A DNA stretch of 9,358 bases from positions 2,721 through 12,078 of the forward strand of contig NVTH01000003.1 of assembly GCA_002401525.1 (NCBI GenBank), given 5' to 3'. The position numbers and the translations under genes were made by a program. The notes beneath the pieces are model-generated. The model saw only the letters and a program-made list of their open reading frames with translations. It searched no databases and was not told the DNA's origin. Below, piece after piece: positions 6,901 to 9,358 of this stretch. Source of the DNA: Moraxellaceae bacterium. GTDB lineage: Bacteria > Pseudomonadota > Gammaproteobacteria > Pseudomonadales > UBA3067. The first letter of the stretch is position 1. The number at the start of each line of letters is the position of its first letter.

Positions 6901-9358
6901 TTTATTGGACGGCGCGGTGGGTTTTTTTGTGAATACTGTTGCGGTACGGGGAGACTGCAGCGACAACCCTACTTTTAACGATTTTTTACACAGTATTTGT
7001 GCCGAAGCTGTGGCGGGATTTGATCATCAGGAGCTTCCTCTTAATCAAATTCTCGAAGCCTCGGAGATTAAAGGGGAGTTGAGTCGCACGCCGGTTTATC
7101 AAGCGATGCTGATTTTAGATGAGCCCCCTGCGCTGAATAGTCCCGCTGACCTGGATATAAAACGCTACAAGACTCACAATGGTACCGCTAAGTTTGAACT
7201 TACGTTGTTCGTTGAAAAACTTAACGAAGGGATGCATTGTGCACTTGAATACAACACCGATCTTTTCGAGCAGGCAACCGCGGAGCAATTATGCCTGCAT
7301 TTTGAAAATATTCTCGAAGCCATAGTGCGTGATCCGCAGCAACAGGTCATGCACATTCCACTTCTGTCTGTAGCGGAACGGGAGCGTTTATTAGGCGATC
7401 TCAATCCTGCTGAGACGTCGTTTCCGAAAGAAATATGTATTCATCAACTTATTTCGGCTCAGGTTGCGAAAACGCCGAGTCGAGCTGCGGTGGCTTTTGG
7501 ATCGCAGCAATTGGATTATGAAGCACTCAATCAGCAGGCCAATCAGTTGGCTCACTATCTGCTTGAGCGTGGTGTTAAGCCGGGTATTCCTGTGGCGGTG
7601 TGTGTTTCTCGTTCGCATCAATTATCCGTCGCACTGCTTGCGGTGCTAAAAACTGGCGGCTGTTATGTTCCCTTAGATCCAGCGTGGCCGCAAAAACGAT
7701 TGGACTATATGCTGGAAAATAGCGTTCTAGAAAGTCCTGTTTCTATGGTGATTAGTGAGGAAAGTTTAGGCGCGATTTGGACGGTAGATAAGGTCGAGTC
7801 CATTTTCATTGATCGTGAAGCGAAAGCGATTAGCGAGTACCCCGTTTCCGATCCGGAAGTTCAAGTCAGTAGCAGTGATCTCGCTTATATTATTTATACC
7901 TCGGGTTCTACCGGGCGACCGAAAGGTGTCGAGGTAACCCATCGTTCGGTGATTAACTTCCTGCAATCCATGGCTGAGCTCACCGGCATTGATGAACATG
8001 ATAAATTGCTTGCGGTCACTACGCCTTGTTTTGATATCTCTGTGCTTGAACTCTTTTTGCCGTTAACCGTCGGCGCCTGCACCGTTATTGCTGACGGCGC
8101 GAGCACGTCGGATGGCAGGACACTGGCTGAAACCATAAAAGATTCTGCAGCGACTATTATGCAAGCTACGCCAGCAACATGGCGTTTACTGCTGGAGTCA
8201 GGTTGGTTGGGCGAAGAAAAGCTTAAAATTCTTTGCGGTGGCGAGGCGTTGTCTTCAAGTCTAGCGGATTCGTTACTTCAATCCGGGCAAAGCGTTTTAA
8301 ATCTTTATGGTCCGACGGAAACCACAGTCTGGTCCGCCGCTTGCCACATTACGGATGCTCAAGCCGTTACTATTGGCAAGCCCATTGGCAATACTCAAAT
8401 ATATATATTAGATGATCACATGCAGCCTGTGCCGCAACGAGTGTTTGGCGAAATCTATATCGGCGGTGAAGGGGTGACTCGCGGTTACCACAACCGACCG
8501 GAGTTAACTGAACAGGTTTTTATTGCCGATGTTATTAATGCGCCTAATAATTCCAGTGGCGAGATCGGCGCGCGGTTGTATAAGACCGGCGATTACGGTC
8601 GATATAATTATGACGGAACAATTGAGTACTTAGGACGGCGAGATCAGCAGATTAAATTGCGTGGCTTCCGCATTGAAATAGGCGAGATTGAAGCCGCATT
8701 ACAGAGCCATGAGAATGTGCAGCAAGCTGCCGTTGCCTTGCAAGAACTTTCTGCCGGCACTCAAGGTCTGGTTGCTTATGTAGTTTATGTTTCGAAGCCT
8801 ACGTCCGACAATAGTCTTAAAGCGCATCTCGCATCGCGATTGCCAACTCACATGGTGCCGCGCGTATTAATGACAATGGGCCAACTGCCGCTGACCCCCA
8901 ATCTTAAAGTGGATCGGAAAGCGTTGCCGGTGCCAAAGTTTCAATCCTCCTCCTCGGATCAAGATCGTCCAAGCGATGACACTGAAAGAATGTTGATGCG
9001 ACTGTTTGAAAAAACCTTAAAAAGGTCGGGAATTGGAATTCATGATAGCTTCTTCGATTTGGGGGGCGATTCGCTGCTTGCTGTGACCTTGGTGACCGCC
9101 ATTGAAAAAGAAATCGGTAAACGCTTGCACCCTAGTAATCTATTGCACGCACCCACCGTGTCAGGCCTCGCGGGTAAGATTCATTCTGGCGTATTTACCT
9201 TAGAGCCCATTGCAGGTTCCTCGTCCTTGCCCACCCTGTTTCTTATTCCTCCGGCGGGCAGTACAAACCTCGCTTACGTGCACGTCGCGCAAAATCTTGG
9301 GGATTATTATTGCCTCTACGCTTTGGACTATCCCGGCTTGGAAAGCGATGACAAAGCT
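3923..9358 (+). CDS. Two-module NRPS, A-T-C-A-T-TE (3' end outside window)
   Basis: One uninterrupted frame of 1812 codons runs off the window end. A TAG at 3908 closes the frame upstream, and 3923 is the first ATG. There is no Shine-Dalgarno site; an ATG at 3953 is an alternative start. A leader rich in Asp and Val (about residues 4-45) precedes the first domain. The order is an acid-type adenylation domain, carrier (S644), condensation domain (HHINCDG, 845-851), amino-acid adenylation domain, carrier (S1717) and the beginning of a type I thioesterase. There is no starter condensation, epimerase, methyltransferase or reductase domain. The first module would load an aromatic hydroxy or keto acid supplied by the two upstream enzymes. 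The second adds an amino acid predicted to be glycine, and the thioesterase releases the product. The gap to the preceding gene is 54 bp with no terminator, so it probably belongs to the same operon. Confidence 0.93.
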   Translation, partial: MHNDDTPNEIMNGTVDDVVDIVDVVDNSAAINIEAGLPSDANLPANLPEALIRAATHHPNNGLTFIASVDEEKFLSYADLLLQAQNVQRSLAQNGLQSGDCVILKTEDNWDFVVAFWGCILGGYLPVPVASSPTYRQPHQTLQRLKAVWEKLGTPIILASCSNGSLLRDAADSFLGMNSHQVITVNELISADLISAESPDEINSRIEHQQVNAEDTCLLLLTSGSTGVPKAVELSHKGILTRARARATCFDFSDADVALNWLPLDHVASLVMFHIRDVFLGCQQVHVATHLVLADPLLWPEYINRYRASMTWAPSFAFKLVNDQFDPLANPDWDLSCMRCLLNGGEAVDRQVALQFLQHLGNYGMQSECLLPDWGMSETSSGIVQPVPLVQQASDSLFVEVGSPIAGVGIRIVDAQHNVIAENQVGMVQVKGSTLMNGYYRDPKRSAESLTEDGWLKTGDLGLLRNGRLTITGRDKDVIIIKGANIAPQEIETLVRAQWDNISTVAAIAVQAGKGAPEKLAVFFECVEDGNKDKALGSLLPKIRSAMTRQLGLNPDYLLPLAVDSLPRTSIGKVQRSSVKTSFLEGEYDSLIEFSADLEKKSTKRSTAVATTALQKKLLQVFAEVLKQSDLGVEDNIFNRGGDSLLVTKAVARIVAEMGANIKLQDIFSCPTVSQLADLIDHRHSIAAKGGKDEASTTFLKDYLSVDCANEIAPIAPNQYGLWVIQQLRPETAAYNIYQALEIAGDLDVKAWRASLQTVVDRHAALRTVFVLKDQQPCQKILENVQVKLPEENLQHLSVDEAELEGQRLSAELISRPFELSEGPLLRASLIRLTQDRHLFVLCMHHINCDGHSLHGIVQELLDTYSFTISGSANQAVDLTPSISTAYANWQQARLSEARGDELRDFWQQKMTPAPLPLDFPTDKTHPRLQSYQGARFDFNLSPALSSGVSEVAQKSGSTFFMVLMAAYQLLLMRYSGQKQLCVGTPVAGRTDALLDGAVGFFVNTVAVRGDCSDNPTFNDFLHSICAEAVAGFDHQELPLNQILEASEIKGELSRTPVYQAMLILDEPPALNSPADLDIKRYKTHNGTAKFELTLFVEKLNEGMHCALEYNTDLFEQATAEQLCLHFENILEAIVRDPQQQVMHIPLLSVAERERLLGDLNPAETSFPKEICIHQLISAQVAKTPSRAAVAFGSQQLDYEALNQQANQLAHYLLERGVKPGIPVAVCVSRSHQLSVALLAVLKTGGCYVPLDPAWPQKRLDYMLENSVLESPVSMVISEESLGAIWTVDKVESIFIDREAKAISEYPVSDPEVQVSSSDLAYIIYTSGSTGRPKGVEVTHRSVINFLQSMAELTGIDEHDKLLAVTTPCFDISVLELFLPLTVGACTVIADGASTSDGRTLAETIKDSAATIMQATPATWRLLLESGWLGEEKLKILCGGEALSSSLADSLLQSGQSVLNLYGPTETTVWSAACHITDAQAVTIGKPIGNTQIYILDDHMQPVPQRVFGEIYIGGEGVTRGYHNRPELTEQVFIADVINAPNNSSGEIGARLYKTGDYGRYNYDGTIEYLGRRDQQIKLRGFRIEIGEIEAALQSHENVQQAAVALQELSAGTQGLVAYVVYVSKPTSDNSLKAHLASRLPTHMVPRVLMTMGQLPLTPNLKVDRKALPVPKFQSSSSDQDRPSDDTERMLMRLFEKTLKRSGIGIHDSFFDLGGDSLLAVTLVTAIEKEIGKRLHPSNLLHAPTVSGLAGKIHSGVFTLEPIAGSSSLPTLFLIPPAGSTNLAYVHVAQNLGDYYCLYALDYPGLESDDKA
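4058..5692 (+). other. NRPS domain A1: acid-activating adenylation domain
   Basis: Residues 46-590. The ATP-binding loop is TSGSTGVPK (222-230) and the catalytic lysine is K573 (TSIGKVQR). The other motifs are not those of amino-acid domains. Where those carry FDxS, with Asp binding the substrate amine, this one has LPLDHVA (D265, H266). The A5 motif is DWGMSET (373-379), not YGPTE. The A8 region reads GRDKDVIIIKGANI, as in acyl and aryl acid ligases. From memory, DHVA at this place recurs in domains that activate aromatic 2-keto acids in fungal NRPS-like enzymes and in bacterial starter modules. The predicted substrate is 4-hydroxymandelate or 4-hydroxyphenylglyoxylate; 4-hydroxyphenylpyruvate or a fatty acid cannot be excluded. 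Confidence 0.75.
5756..5971 (+). other. NRPS domain T1: peptidyl carrier
   Basis: Residues 612-683. The 4'-phosphopantetheine site is S644 in FNRGGDSLL. It follows A1 directly after a short lysine/threonine linker and would hold the aromatic acyl starter for the condensation domain. Confidence 0.88.
6050..7336 (+). other. NRPS domain C: condensation domain
   Basis: Residues 710-1138. The first motif is APNQYGLWVIQQL and the catalytic motif is HHINCDG at 845-851, with the general-base His at 846 and the Asp intact. A later GFFVNT stretch is also typical. It appears active and would join the aryl acyl group on T1 to the amino acid on T2. I cannot tell from the sequence whether it clusters with LCL or starter-type domains; its donor would be a 2-hydroxy or 2-keto acid. 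Confidence 0.87.
7439..8938 (+). other. NRPS domain A2: amino-acid adenylation, predicted glycine
   Basis: Residues 1173-1672. Canonical motifs are present: YTSGSTGRPKG (T1326), FDIS with D1371, YGPTETTVWS, YKTGD, GRRDQQIKLRG and K1662 in NLKVDRK. Aligning to GrsA by eye gives the specificity residues D1371, I1372, L1375, Q1414, L1437, G1439, L1461, V1469, W1470 and K1662, which read DILQLGLVWK. The bacterial glycine code I remember is DILQLGLIWK, so only Ile to Val differs. The Asp that binds the amine is present, unlike in A1. The glycine prediction is fairly strong. Confidence 0.85.
8975..9181 (+). other. NRPS domain T2: peptidyl carrier
   Basis: Residues 1685-1753. The phosphopantetheine attachment serine is S1717 in FFDLGGDSLL, the canonical motif. 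It leads straight into the thioesterase, so the chain ends here. Confidence 0.9.
9200..9358 (+). other. NRPS thioesterase domain, N-terminal part only
   Basis: From about residue 1760 the sequence shows TLFLIPPAGS, then YCLYALDYPGL, the first strands of the alpha/beta-hydrolase thioesterase seen at the end of NRPSs. The catalytic GxSxG lies beyond the window. Whether it hydrolyses, cyclises or dimerises the product cannot be read here. Confidence 0.8.

Noticed and set aside
5590..8136. Several minus-strand frames of 60-104 codons in the NRPS region
   Set aside because: They are shadows of the long NRPS frame, whose domains run without interruption on the plus strand.

Overview
The window looks like bacterial accessory DNA of moderate GC content, most likely from a gammaproteobacterium or other Gram-negative. 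That guess rests on the Wzx/MVF-type flippase, the weak Shine-Dalgarno sites and the codon use; no taxonomic marker is present. All recognisable genes are on the + strand.

Layout: (1) Positions 1-495 hold the C-terminal end of an integral-membrane polysaccharide flippase, probably the last gene of an upstream polysaccharide locus. (2) Positions 496-1231 are a 736-bp non-coding gap. It contains a cluster of short hairpins ending in a T-run just after the flippase, and a 155-bp imperfect palindrome (880-1034) with 12-bp terminal inverted repeats and a matching TTAT on each side, which looks like a small non-autonomous mobile element. (3) Positions 1232-9358 form a tight three-gene set that runs off the window: a 4-hydroxyphenylpyruvate-dependent dioxygenase of the 4-hydroxymandelate synthase (HmaS) type, an FAD-linked 2-hydroxyacid dehydrogenase of the GlcD/D-lactate dehydrogenase type, and a two-module nonribosomal peptide synthetase with the order A-T-C-A-T-TE. 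The thioesterase is cut by the window end.

Inferred joint action: HmaS would turn 4-hydroxyphenylpyruvate into 4-hydroxymandelate, and the flavoenzyme would oxidise this to 4-hydroxyphenylglyoxylate (4-hydroxybenzoylformate). The first adenylation domain is not an amino-acid domain: its motifs are of the acid-activating type, with LDHVA where amino-acid domains carry FDxS. It would load an aromatic 2-hydroxy or 2-keto acid directly. The second adenylation domain reads DILQLGLVWK in the ten-residue specificity code, one conservative change from the glycine code DILQLGLIWK as I remember it. The predicted core product is therefore an aryl-hydroxyacyl- or aryl-ketoacyl-glycine released by the thioesterase. 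No aminotransferase (HpgT) or FMN-dependent Hmo is visible, so this differs from the classical hydroxyphenylglycine route of glycopeptide producers. I cannot name a known product for it.
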